The position numbers were made by a program, and so were the translations under genes. This document shows, piece after piece, positions 37,308 to 45,973 of a DNA stretch of 64,000 bases (position 1 is the stretch's first letter; each line of letters starts with the position of its first letter). Under the pieces are notes generated by a model. It was not told where the DNA came from. It searched no databases and was given only the letters and a program-made list of their open reading frames with translations. The stretch is taken from assembly GCA_964422295.1 (NCBI GenBank), contig CAYRAM010000011.1:23753-87752 (forward strand), read 5' to 3'. The DNA comes from UBA12191 sp964422295 (lineage in GTDB: Bacteria > Planctomycetota > UBA8108 > UBA1146).

Positions 37308-38603
37308 CTAGGGAATCTCGGTGTACTTGCCACCGGATCGCCGCGATAACTCCTGCAAAAAAGTGGAGGCAGAACCGGAAGTGGCACGGAATCCGATGGT
37401 GTGGATCGGAATGTGCTCGAAGCGATTGATGGCATCGAGGTGATCGAGAAGCGCTGCGCCATCGATGGGCTCGATGGGGCGATAAGGCATGCCATCGGAG
37501 AGAAGCACGATGGTTCGCACACCTTTGACCTTGAAGGCGGCTTCCAGTGCCCGGTCGGTGGAAGTGAATCCCTTCGGGTCAAAGCGTTCGATGAACTTGA
37601 TCGCTCGCCGCTTTTGATCGGGCAATGCCTTGATGAGAAACTTGCTCATCTGTTCCACGTCTTTATCAAAGGAGATCAGGCAGAATTGGAAGTTTTTGGG
37701 CAGTTCCCTGACCATCCGTTTCAGTTCCTTCTGAACCCTGCGCAACCGCATCCGTGAATCGGGAAGGTCCTCACTGAGGCCTCCACGTTTGCGGTCCTTG
37801 TCGTTGACAGAAGTGCCTTCCCCTTTGCCATCTCCGTTGTGTCCGTCGGTTTTTTCCGGTTTCGGATCCTTCTCTTGCATGGAGATGCTGGTGTCGAGAA
37901 CAAAGACGATCTTTTGGCTGACCAACTCCTGGCCGAAGAAGTTGGGAGGCTCGATCTTGACCCCGGTACCCTTCATGACAATTTTCGCCGGATTCAGTTT
38001 TTCCTTCTCTTTCAGGGCATCGCGATTGCTTTTCCACAAAGCATCCCATTCGGAAGAAGCAAACAGATCGACTCCGGTCAGTGAACTGAGTGTGTTGCGC
38101 AATTTTTCTGCGACCAGGCACAGGTCCCGATCCCGATCCTCCTGGTATTGGAGCGCGCGAATCAGATGGGGGATGGAGCCGCTGTGCTCTTTGTCGAGAA
38201 GGGTTTGTATCGCACCCAAGGCGACGCTGTCCTCCTGATCGTAAAGTCCCTGAAGGACCGCCTTGAAACTGTTGACATCCTGACGGGTACCGAGGTAGCG
38301 GATCAGCAGATCGCGAACTTGTTTTTGCGGATGTTCTTTTGCTTGGGTACACAACCAGGTGAGGCCGGGTCCGGGGGTTAATTCCTCGAGACCGTTGAGG
38401 GCCGCATTCTCGATGGTGGGATTATCGGCAAGCAAGGCATGCTCGATCAGCTGATCCATGTCATTGGCACTCGCCCCCTTGGCCATCTCACGAACCACCT
38501 GTTCGATTACTTTTGGATCACCGCTGGCGACCGCTTTCTCCAGGGAGGAAACCTCAAGGGGTGACGAAACGCAGAGCATAATCGAGAGGAAGGTCTTCAG
38601 CAT
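37308..38603 (-). CDS. Exported VWA-domain protein with N-terminal HEAT-like repeats
   Basis: From MLKTFLSIMLCVSS the protein has 431 residues with a signal peptide. About 20-170 are helical HEAT-like repeats (DPKVIEQVVREMAKG, NPTIENAALNGLEEL, KQVRDLLIRYLGTRQD). A von Willebrand A domain starts near 230 with MIDAS motif FVLDTSISMQ and contains IVLLSDGMPYRPIEP near 385. A charged low-complexity insert (KPEKTDGHNGDGKGEG) follows the MIDAS Asp. VWA domains bind protein partners through a metal ion, so this is a probable periplasmic scaffold or sensor. The frame extends 12 codons upstream, but the signal fits ATG 38603. It is divergent from the PhoD-like gene 60 bp away. Confidence 0.86.
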   Translation of the reverse strand: MLKTFLSIMLCVSSPLEVSSLEKAVASGDPKVIEQVVREMAKGASANDMDQLIEHALLADNPTIENAALNGLEELTPGPGLTWLCTQAKEHPQKQVRDLLIRYLGTRQDVNSFKAVLQGLYDQEDSVALGAIQTLLDKEHSGSIPHLIRALQYQEDRDRDLCLVAEKLRNTLSSLTGVDLFASSEWDALWKSNRDALKEKEKLNPAKIVMKGTGVKIEPPNFFGQELVSQKIVFVLDTSISMQEKDPKPEKTDGHNGDGKGEGTSVNDKDRKRGGLSEDLPDSRMRLRRVQKELKRMVRELPKNFQFCLISFDKDVEQMSKFLIKALPDQKRRAIKFIERFDPKGFTSTDRALEAAFKVKGVRTIVLLSDGMPYRPIEPIDGAALLDHLDAINRFEHIPIHTIGFRATSGSASTFLQELSRRSGGKYTEIP

Positions 38604-38664
38604 CCTGGGCCTTTCATGAGATGCGGAACCCCGTAGCATGGGTCACTGGCGGGGAGGAGCGAGT

Positions 38665-41427
38665 ATGTCTTTGATTACGATACTGCTGTTGGCGGGGGCT
38701 CTCAATCTCCCGCAATCCGCATCCAAGATCCCTGAGATCGGCATGGAACCCGCGATCATCCCATCGCAAACCTGGCTCGGGCGCCAATGGAATGCCAATC
38801 GCTTCCAGGATTGGGCTCTCAAGGATGGCCGAATTCAATGCATCAACAGTCAGTTGAGGGACCCGATCCGCACCGCCATCTGGCTTCCGGATGATTTGCA
38901 GCCCCGGGGGGAAGAGGTGACCATCTCGGTGGATCTGCACCTCCCGGAAAACCTGAAACCCGCAGATCCTCAATCAGGGGATGCAGAAAAATGGCAGCCT
39001 TTTTCCTTTGCCGGATTGATCTTCGGCATCGGCGGTCCGGAGGTCGATCACCGCATCCGTGCCATCGTCCACAACAAGCCCGCCGCCGATGGCGGAATCC
39101 TAGCGACCGTGGACTCCGATGGCCGTGCTTCCTTCCGTGATTTTTACACCGGTGGCGGTGGTGGATCGTGGTCGGTGGGCGGTCCCCTCAAGGAGGGGGC
39201 GGTCGGAGTGATCCCGCAACAATCCCATCACCAGGCTGGCAAGGGGAAAGGCTCAGACATCGGTCCTGGCCCATGGAAGTTGACTCTGAAACTGCAGCCT
39301 CAAGATGAGCTTCTTTGGACGGTGGTTGTCAGCGTGGCGGATCAAAAGGGGGAGGAATTCAGCCGATCAACCCTCAAGGATCTCTCCTCAGAGCAGATCG
39401 ATGGCTCCTTCGGTGTGGTCAGTCATCTCGGTAAAAAGGGCGGACGCAATGGTTGGGGTTTTTCATCTTTTAAAGCAAAAGGGCAGGGACTGGTTCACCA
39501 TCGCAATCGATTGCTCGGTCCTGTCTTTGGAGTGCAGTACAGTCTTTCACGCACCCCTGATTCCTCTCCCGGGGATACCCCGGTATTCCACGAGTGGAAT
39601 TTGACAGCGCAGTTGGCTCCCATCGATGCAACGGGGGTCAGCGGATCATGGCTTGAGATTCAATCTCTCGAAGAGGGTGCACCGGTCTGGCAAGGGGTGG
39701 CGCAGGGAGTTTACGAGCCTTTGTCACATACCATTGGTTTTCGGGTTCCCCAATGGTCTGCAACGAAGAGCCTTCCCTTCCGGGTCAGGGTTTCCCTGGG
39801 GAATCAGGATGGGCCCAAAAAAGATTACACCTACATCGGCATGGTGCGTGGTGAACCTGAGCTGGATGGCCGACCAATTCGCATCGGCTTGATCTCCTGT
39901 GTCAAAAACTTCACCGGGGAATTGGCATGGAACAGCACATCGATCTGGTATCCCCATGCGGATGTGGCCCGCGGTCTCCTCTCCCAAGATCCGGATCTGG
40001 TCTTCTTCGCCGGCGACCAGATATACGAGGGCGACATCACCCGTTCAGAGATGAATCCTCCTGATCGAATGATCCTCGACTACCACACCAAATACCTGCG
40101 CTGGTACCGAGCCTTCGGTGAGATCACCCGATCACGACCGACGATTCAGGTGCCCGACGATCACGATGTCTACCACGGAAATATCTGGGGAGCGGGGGGC
40201 AAGCGTGCCCGCCGGGTGAAGGGGATGACGGCGCAGGATTCGGGGGGATACAAATTGGCTCCGCGGGAGGTCAATGCCATCCATCGAACGCAGACTTCCC
40301 ATCTGCCCGCGCCCTGCATCGAAGGACCGATCGGGGAAGGCTACAGCGTCTATACGACCCGGGTGGAGTATGCCGGTCTGTCGATGGCGGTCATCTCCGA
40401 TCGCCAGTTCAAGAGTGCGCCTCGGCCATCGCTGCCGGAGGGTGATGTGGTCAACGGGTGGTTCCGCAATCCCGAGTTTGATCCGGTCAAGGATGCGGAT
40501 GTGCCCGGTCTCGATCTGCTCGGCAGTGCCCAGGAAAAGTTTCTCGCAGATTGGGCGGTGGACTGGAGCCGGGGTGCACGCTGGAAGGTGCTGCTCTCGC
40601 AGACCCCCTTTGCCAACGTGGCCACCCTGCCCCCCGGGAAGACCGGTGCGGTGACTCCGGGTTTGCCGATTCCGATGCCGGGGGAATGGCCGCAGGGGGA
40701 GGACCCCGTCTCTGATTGTGATTCGGGGGGGTGGCCCCAGAGCGCCCGCAATCGTGCGGTCCGATTGTTGAGAACTGCCCGTGGTTTTCATCTGGCAGGG
40801 GATCAGCACCTCGCTTCCTGTATTCGTTATGGGGTTGATAACTTCAGGGATGCGGGGGTCGTCTTTGCCGGACCGGCAGTGTCGAACACCTGGCCGCGGC
40901 GCTGGTTTCCTTCAGAGGAAGGGGGCGGTGAGCGGGTCAGTCCCCACAGGGGCACCGGGGACTACCGGGATGGATTCGGGAATGCGATGACGGTCCTTGC
41001 TGTCGGCAATCCGAGTCGTACCGGTCACGCTCCGGAGAGATTGCACGACCGCGGACCGGGTTGGGGCTTGGTGCATGTCGATCTCAACAAGAGAAGAGCC
41101 ACCTTTGAGTGTTGGCCCCGATTCAGCAATCCCGGAGCAGCGGATGCGCCGCAATATCCGGGGTGGCCCATCACCATCGATCAAAAATCCCTCGATGGCC
41201 GCACTCCCCATCACTTGCTGCCTGCGGTCGATGGGGGAGGCGATTCTCCGGTGGCCCAAATTTGGCGCGTCGGTGGCGATGGGGAAAAGATGGTCCTTGT
41301 CAGTGCCTATCGATTGATGCAGGGAGAATCGTGGGCCCCCCCCGTTCATGCTTCAGGGATCTACCGGGTGCAACTGGTGTTCCCCGATGGCCGCGAGGAA
41401 TGGGGAGAAGCGTTGGAAATCCGCTGA
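38665..41427 (+). CDS. Large exported PhoD-like phosphatase
   Basis: From ATG 38665 (SD GGAGGAGCGAGT) the protein has 920 residues with a signal peptide. The N-terminal 400 residues are a beta-rich, LamG/DUF1080-like region (VTISVDLHLPENLKP, WSVGGPLKEGAVG). The PhoD-type metallophosphatase part starts near 408: LISCVKNFTGELAWN, LVFFAGDQIYEGD, QVPDDHDVYHGNIWG and GFHLAGDQHLASC supply metal ligands. PhoD enzymes cleave phosphate mono- and diesters outside the cytoplasm using Ca and Fe. The protein is about twice the size of typical PhoD, because of the N-terminal addition and a beta-rich C-terminus. Specific substrate is unknown. It is followed by two tandem paralogous exported proteins. Confidence 0.87.
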   Translation: MSLITILLLAGALNLPQSASKIPEIGMEPAIIPSQTWLGRQWNANRFQDWALKDGRIQCINSQLRDPIRTAIWLPDDLQPRGEEVTISVDLHLPENLKPADPQSGDAEKWQPFSFAGLIFGIGGPEVDHRIRAIVHNKPAADGGILATVDSDGRASFRDFYTGGGGGSWSVGGPLKEGAVGVIPQQSHHQAGKGKGSDIGPGPWKLTLKLQPQDELLWTVVVSVADQKGEEFSRSTLKDLSSEQIDGSFGVVSHLGKKGGRNGWGFSSFKAKGQGLVHHRNRLLGPVFGVQYSLSRTPDSSPGDTPVFHEWNLTAQLAPIDATGVSGSWLEIQSLEEGAPVWQGVAQGVYEPLSHTIGFRVPQWSATKSLPFRVRVSLGNQDGPKKDYTYIGMVRGEPELDGRPIRIGLISCVKNFTGELAWNSTSIWYPHADVARGLLSQDPDLVFFAGDQIYEGDITRSEMNPPDRMILDYHTKYLRWYRAFGEITRSRPTIQVPDDHDVYHGNIWGAGGKRARRVKGMTAQDSGGYKLAPREVNAIHRTQTSHLPAPCIEGPIGEGYSVYTTRVEYAGLSMAVISDRQFKSAPRPSLPEGDVVNGWFRNPEFDPVKDADVPGLDLLGSAQEKFLADWAVDWSRGARWKVLLSQTPFANVATLPPGKTGAVTPGLPIPMPGEWPQGEDPVSDCDSGGWPQSARNRAVRLLRTARGFHLAGDQHLASCIRYGVDNFRDAGVVFAGPAVSNTWPRRWFPSEEGGGERVSPHRGTGDYRDGFGNAMTVLAVGNPSRTGHAPERLHDRGPGWGLVHVDLNKRRATFECWPRFSNPGAADAPQYPGWPITIDQKSLDGRTPHHLLPAVDGGGDSPVAQIWRVGGDGEKMVLVSAYRLMQGESWAPPVHASGIYRVQLVFPDGREEWGEALEIR

Positions 41428-41541
41428 AATCAGAGCTCTGGTGCGCCATTGGGTGGTGTTTCCGGGGCGGAGTCTTGGGATATGATCCAGATTACTGCAT
41501 GATGGTCCTTCGCCCGATTGCGACCTGGGAGGAAAGTACCG

Positions 41542-42381
41542 ATGAAAATACGCCGTTTCGCCAGCACATTTCTTTGTGCCCTGTTCTGCTTCTTTTCAGC
41601 GTCTCTTCCGGGGCAGGAGGGGGACAAGACTGCGGTTAAACCTTTTGAGTTGACCAGCGAAGAGCGTGAGCAGGTCCTCGACCTCTTCAATGCCAGCAGC
41701 GAAAGCCTCAGTCCCACAGGAGTTCTGGAGTTGAGCTACGACTTCACCAAAGATGATGAGAGTCTCGGTGATGATTGGATGCCGGTGCCGACCGGTGTCT
41801 ACGGCAAGGTAGGCCAACCGGTACGCTGGAGTCGGACCCGCGAAGCTTCGAGGGCGGGCTTTGGCAATGCCGTTTACTTTGCCGACAAGGGGCAGTGGTT
41901 TCATCAGGCGGTCTTTGAGCCGGATGTGCGATTCGAGATGGAGGCTCGCTCACTCGTCGGCGGGCAACGCAAAGATTTCTTCTGTGCAGTCTTCGCTTGG
42001 TCGAAAAAACTCACCCGCAGGGTAGGGTCAAATCTTGGCAGCCAGCTGATGCGCATCAGCGGCATCAAGGCTGCCGGCGCAGTGGGCCCGGCTCCATCGA
42101 TTATCTTCAAGGAGCCTCACAAATTTGGTTATCAGCTGAAAGATGGAAATTATGAAGTCCTTTCATCAGGCAGGACGGTAACCGAGACAAAGAGCAGCAA
42201 ATTCCTCAAAAATCTGGGGAGTGGACAGGTCGGCTGCGTTTGGAGCGGCAAAATCAGCATGTGTGTCGGCTCGATTTCGATCCGTGGAAAAATCGATCTG
42301 GATTGGGTCGGGCGCAAGGTTCCCTCCATCGCCGAACGATTGAAGGAGTACCGCAAAAAGTCTGCTTCCACCAAGAGCTGA
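41542..42381 (+). CDS. Exported protein of unknown function, paralogue A
   Basis: From ATG 41542 (SD GGGAGGAAAGTACCG) the protein has 279 residues with a signal peptide (STFLCALFCFFSASLPGQ). It aligns along its whole length with the product of the next gene. Shared segments include ADKGQWFHQAVFEPDVR, FAWSKKLTRRVGSNLGSQL and KFLKNLGSGQVGCVWSG. The pattern of alternating hydrophobic residues and the ending GQVGxVWSG resemble concanavalin-like DUF1080/LamG sandwich domains, which often bind sugars. That is a weak inference. No catalytic motif is visible. It lies 114 bp after the PhoD-like gene. Confidence 0.75.
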   Translation: MKIRRFASTFLCALFCFFSASLPGQEGDKTAVKPFELTSEEREQVLDLFNASSESLSPTGVLELSYDFTKDDESLGDDWMPVPTGVYGKVGQPVRWSRTREASRAGFGNAVYFADKGQWFHQAVFEPDVRFEMEARSLVGGQRKDFFCAVFAWSKKLTRRVGSNLGSQLMRISGIKAAGAVGPAPSIIFKEPHKFGYQLKDGNYEVLSSGRTVTETKSSKFLKNLGSGQVGCVWSGKISMCVGSISIRGKIDLDWVGRKVPSIAERLKEYRKKSASTKS

Positions 42382-42546
42382 GTTCCTTCAGGCCCCATTC
42401 CCGCAAAAATTGCCCACATCAGGGATCATTCCCCCGCAGGCCGTCGTTATTCCCCGAAGAGGGGGACGGGTGTCCTGTTCCGACAGTTTTCCGGATTCCC
42501 CTCTGTGACCTGCTGCCCGGACAGGTCAGAGGAAAGGAAGAGGATC

Positions 42547-43374
42547 ATGAAACTGGCGATGACGCTGGTTCTGACGGTGGGAATCTCAGGAGCTGCCTCA
42601 GCAGAGGAAGATCAGGCTCCGTGGGTGCTCAACAAAGAGCAACAGAAACAAATTCTCGAACTGTTTTCAGCCAATGAAAAAAGCATTACTCCCGCAGGAA
42701 TCGTCACCCTTGAGTACGTCTTTGATGAAGACAAGCCGGAGCCGGCGGATAACTTTTTCCCTCCGGTTTCTTCGGCTCAATCTGCTCGAATCAAGTGGGC
42801 CAACCACCATTGGGGATACGGTTACAACTTCGTTGATGGGGTTGTCATCGCTGACAAGGGTGAGTGGTTCCATGAAGCGGTGTGGGAACCTGATGTGCGC
42901 ATGGATGTCGAGTTCGTTTCATTCACCACCGGTAACCCCAGTCGCAAAGATCTGGTTGCAGCGACCTACGCCTGGTCGAAGAAGAATCGACGGCGGGTAG
43001 GCAGCCACCTGGGAACGCAATTGGTACGACTCTCTGGAGTCAAGGCCACTGCCAAGCAGGGGCGCAGTGCTTTGCTGGTCCACGAAGAGCGTTCCCGATT
43101 CGGTTTCGAATTGAAGGCGGGCAAATTTTCGACGCGACAGATGGGATCCGTTCGGGAATCCACATCCTCAAAGAAGTTGCTGAAGAATCTCACAGCGGGC
43201 CAGGTAGGTCTCGTCTGGAGCGGTGGAGTCACCGGTGTCGTTGAGAAGATCCAGATCACCGGTCGACTGCAGAAGGAATGGATTCAAAAGCACTATCCGG
43301 AATTTGACCCTACTCCGGCAAGCACGGAAAATGGTGCCATCAGCCATCAGGATGAAAAAACATCCGGGCGCTGA
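42547..43374 (+). CDS. Exported protein of unknown function, paralogue B
   Basis: From ATG 42547 (SD AGAGGAAAGGAAGAGG) the protein has 275 residues with a signal peptide (MKLAMTLVLTVGISGAASA). It matches paralogue A in order and length: LNKEQQKQILELFSANEKSI, ADKGEWFHEAVWEPDVR, YAWSKKNRRRVGSHLGTQL and KLLKNLTAGQVGLVWSGG. The pair therefore arose by tandem duplication followed by clear divergence. Each copy has its own SD, and the 165-bp spacer has no clear terminator. Conserved residues clustered in WFH, EPDVR and AWSKK are candidates for a functional site. Function is not known. Confidence 0.75.
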   Translation: MKLAMTLVLTVGISGAASAEEDQAPWVLNKEQQKQILELFSANEKSITPAGIVTLEYVFDEDKPEPADNFFPPVSSAQSARIKWANHHWGYGYNFVDGVVIADKGEWFHEAVWEPDVRMDVEFVSFTTGNPSRKDLVAATYAWSKKNRRRVGSHLGTQLVRLSGVKATAKQGRSALLVHEERSRFGFELKAGKFSTRQMGSVRESTSSKKLLKNLTAGQVGLVWSGGVTGVVEKIQITGRLQKEWIQKHYPEFDPTPASTENGAISHQDEKTSGR

Positions 43375-43446
43375 TTTTCCTCCCGGGCACCCCTGAATCG
43401 TATATCCTTGGCCTCTCTTGGTTGTGTTGGGTAATTCGATTCAGGG

Positions 43447-44754
43447 GTGGCCGTGGAAGATCATCGGGATGACTCTGACTCTGATTCCAATCCTGATTCC
43501 AACTCTGATTCCAACTCTGACACTGGCGGTGAAAGTGCCGCTCCTGCAGGTGAGCTCCTCAAGAAAAACCATCCCAAAGTATTGATCCTCAATTTCTTCT
43601 GGATGTTCCTCGTGATCATGCCGGTGGTGGTTCCATTCATGGAATCCTACGGACTCGGAATGACGGAGATTTATCAACTCCAGGCGATTTTCGCCATCTC
43701 GGTGGTTCTTCTTGAAGTTCCTTCCGGCTATCTCGCAGATCTTTTCGGTCGCCGCCGTTCGTTGATTCTTGCGGGAATCTTCAATGGAGCAGCGTTTACG
43801 GTTCTTGCACAGTCGGAGGGTTTTTGGGGATTTGTCGTCTTTGAGTTGTTGGCCGCTCTCGGCAACAGCTTTTTCTCCGGGAGCGATGTCGCACTCATCT
43901 ACGACACCCAGGAAGCGCTGGGTGATTCAGCCGAAGACAGTGGCATGCTCGGCAAAAAACTGATGTGGTCCCAAATTGGCGAAACGGTTGCCGCACCCCT
44001 TGGAGGATTGCTGGTACTTGGAGGAATGACCTGGCCCGCCCAGGTCAACGCATGGATCGCATGGGTCCCAATGCTGGTGGCGATCACTCTGGTGGAGCCA
44101 CCTCGAAGGCGACTGGAATTCCGTCACAGGGAAAATCTGCAGAGATTGCTGCGGATCATATTCAAGACTGCACCGATCTTGCGCTGGACATTTATCTCCC
44201 TGGTCTGCTACGGATTGACAACACTGATGGCGGTGTGGGCATTTCAAGGGTATTGGCGTGCGATGGAGGTTCCTCTCGTCTGGTTCGGGGTCTTGTGGGC
44301 GATCTACAATCTGACCGTAGGCACGACGGGAAGGGGTGCAACCCGGCTCGAAAAGATCTGGGGTCCCCGGGCGGTTCTTCTCTTCATCGCTGTGCTTCCC
44401 ATCGCAGGGTACGGTGGCATGGCTCTTTTCTATCAGGGTGCGGACACACCGGTGCCCTTCATCGTTGGTGGAATCATCATCGGTTTGAGCTTCAGCATCA
44501 GTCGTGGTCTCACACAGGTGGTGACGAAGGGCGCACTCAATTCTCGTGTTCCTGCTGAGTTGAGAGCGACCGCAAACTCTCTTTCAAGTCTCGGCGTTCG
44601 AATTGGATTTGCGGTTTTGGGGCCCCTGTTGGGGTGGGGTTTCGATGAAAAAGGCTACTTCAGCAGCCTGTTGGTGGCCGCAGGAGTTTGCGTCTCATTT
44701 GCCTTGTTGGTTCAACTTCCCCTCGTTGCGCACCTTAAAAGCGCCAACAAGTAA
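43447..44754 (+). CDS. MFS transporter with Asp/Ser repeat at the N-terminus
   Basis: A 435-residue major-facilitator protein with about 12 membrane helices starting near residue 48. YLADLFGRRRSLILAGI near 95 is the conserved loop 2-3 motif, and IGLSFSISRGLTQVVTKGAL near 340 belongs to the second half. The N-terminal 40 residues are acidic and repetitive (DSDSNPDSNSDSNSD) and would lie in the cytoplasm. Substrate cannot be inferred. The start is GTG at 43447, or GTG at 43453. It is preceded by the paralogue pair and converges on the cold-shock-like membrane protein gene. Confidence 0.87.
   Translation: MAVEDHRDDSDSDSNPDSNSDSNSDTGGESAAPAGELLKKNHPKVLILNFFWMFLVIMPVVVPFMESYGLGMTEIYQLQAIFAISVVLLEVPSGYLADLFGRRRSLILAGIFNGAAFTVLAQSEGFWGFVVFELLAALGNSFFSGSDVALIYDTQEALGDSAEDSGMLGKKLMWSQIGETVAAPLGGLLVLGGMTWPAQVNAWIAWVPMLVAITLVEPPRRRLEFRHRENLQRLLRIIFKTAPILRWTFISLVCYGLTTLMAVWAFQGYWRAMEVPLVWFGVLWAIYNLTVGTTGRGATRLEKIWGPRAVLLFIAVLPIAGYGGMALFYQGADTPVPFIVGGIIIGLSFSISRGLTQVVTKGALNSRVPAELRATANSLSSLGVRIGFAVLGPLLGWGFDEKGYFSSLLVAAGVCVSFALLVQLPLVAHLKSANK
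43480..43520 (+). repeat. 12-bp in-frame tandem repeat
   Basis: Just over three copies of YCTGATTCCAAY occur in the 5' end of the MFS gene and encode the DSN(P/S) repeat. The unit is a multiple of three, so copy-number change would keep the frame. Confidence 0.85.
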
Positions 44755-44792
44755 CGGTGATCGAGCAAAACACATCTCCAACTTTGTAGAGT

Positions 44793-45497
44793 TTAATAGT
44801 TGATCATCGCTGCGCGACGAATGCACATATGGCCATAAATTCCCAAAGTAACGGGGAAGATCAGGGCCACAACGCGGTCAACAGTGGGAAAGTGAGCTGT
44901 TAGCGGGACCGCTTCTGCTATTACACCTATTACAAAAGATACAATCGCTGTGATGGTGACCCATGTAGGCATCTCAGGAAGCCTCCACTCATTTTTTGCA
45001 TTGAGAGAGTTGAATTCTGATTTCCAGGCCCCAAACAAGAACGGAATCCACAGATAATTGAGATATGGAATCCAACAAAGAACAATTGCAAGGATGGCGT
45101 TTGGTGAGCCGCCATGTCGATTCAGAATTTCGAAGACATAGTAGATGTAGCGGCACAAAAACAAGACCGCTGCGAAAGCAGTCGCCATCATAAAATTGGT
45201 AGGATTCTTAGACGTGCCGCCTTCAAGTATGAAGAGCAACGTCATCGTCCACAATCCGACATATCCCGCAATCCACCAACCACTTCCGGGGAGTTTCTTA
45301 ACCGCAAAGCTGTTTTCATCTGCAATCTGAATCGAAGTGACCAACTTTCCCTGGGCTTCAAATTCAACTTTTAGACCATCAACCAGCGGAGTGTCTGCGG
45401 ATAATTTCGACGGATCAAAGTTATAACTCAAACCGTCGTCGCCCAAAATGCGACCTGAATCCCCGTCAGTATCGATGAGCTCAATTTGACCACGCAT
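44793..45497 (-). CDS. Membrane protein with N-terminal cold-shock-like domain
   Basis: The 234-residue protein starts with about 60 residues resembling a cold-shock OB fold (MRGQIELIDTDGDSGRILGD, VDGLKVEFEAQGKLVTSIQI). Four or five membrane helices follow (GSGWWIAGYVGLWTMTLLFI, MMATAFAAVLFLCRYIYYVF, ILAIVLCWIPYLNYLWIPFL). Cold-shock plus membrane fusions (CSD-DUF1294 type) exist, but the membrane part here is different. The OB-like part would face the cytoplasm. ATG at 45497 has SD GGAGAGG ten bases upstream. Stand-alone gene, convergent with the MFS gene; function unknown. Confidence 0.7.
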   Translation of the reverse strand: MRGQIELIDTDGDSGRILGDDGLSYNFDPSKLSADTPLVDGLKVEFEAQGKLVTSIQIADENSFAVKKLPGSGWWIAGYVGLWTMTLLFILEGGTSKNPTNFMMATAFAAVLFLCRYIYYVFEILNRHGGSPNAILAIVLCWIPYLNYLWIPFLFGAWKSEFNSLNAKNEWRLPEMPTWVTITAIVSFVIGVIAEAVPLTAHFPTVDRVVALIFPVTLGIYGHMCIRRAAMINY

Positions 45498-45973
45498 CAG
45501 AAATCCGCCTCTCCGGTTTTGGTGAACGAGGTTACATTTTAAGAAAGTGCATCGATTCAGCCAATATGGTTCTTGAATTGCAGCAGGGAAGAGGACAACA
45601 TAATCAGTACATCAGGATCGAGGGGGCCGGGTCGTCCGAGGATTAATTCTGGAGGCGAATTCTGGCCGGGGAGATTAGGGCGTCAACGGTTTACCTTTAC
45701 GTCCGATTCCAGGGGAAAGGTCAGTACGGCCCCCTCCATATCCTATTCCTGATTCTGCAGTCACAGATCCCCTTCTTCGTCGGTGCTTCTTCAGATTTCT
45801 CGATCCCCCTTCAATTGTCGCGGACTCAGAAGAGGGGCACTTGGGGCAATCCTTTGGCATTGGTGAATTTCAAATCAGCGAGTAAATTGCCATCAGCGTT
45901 TCCGAAGCGCTTTTCGATGAATCACTCTTGAGACAAAACCCTTGAGTATTGAACTCTTGAACAAGGAGCGAGC
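45498..45973. other. Intergenic stretch without a supported gene
   Basis: These 476 bp separate divergent genes and presumably contain both promoters. A 61-codon minus-strand frame (45675-45860) begins MPKDCPKCPSSES and is basic, like the start of a zinc-ribbon protein, but has no SD and no complete metal site. I do not call it a gene. No RNA or repeat was recognised. Confidence 0.5.

Noticed and set aside
45675..45860. Small Cys-containing basic frame, possible zinc-ribbon or transposase fragment
   Set aside because: No SD, only one CxxC, and no transposon ends nearby.
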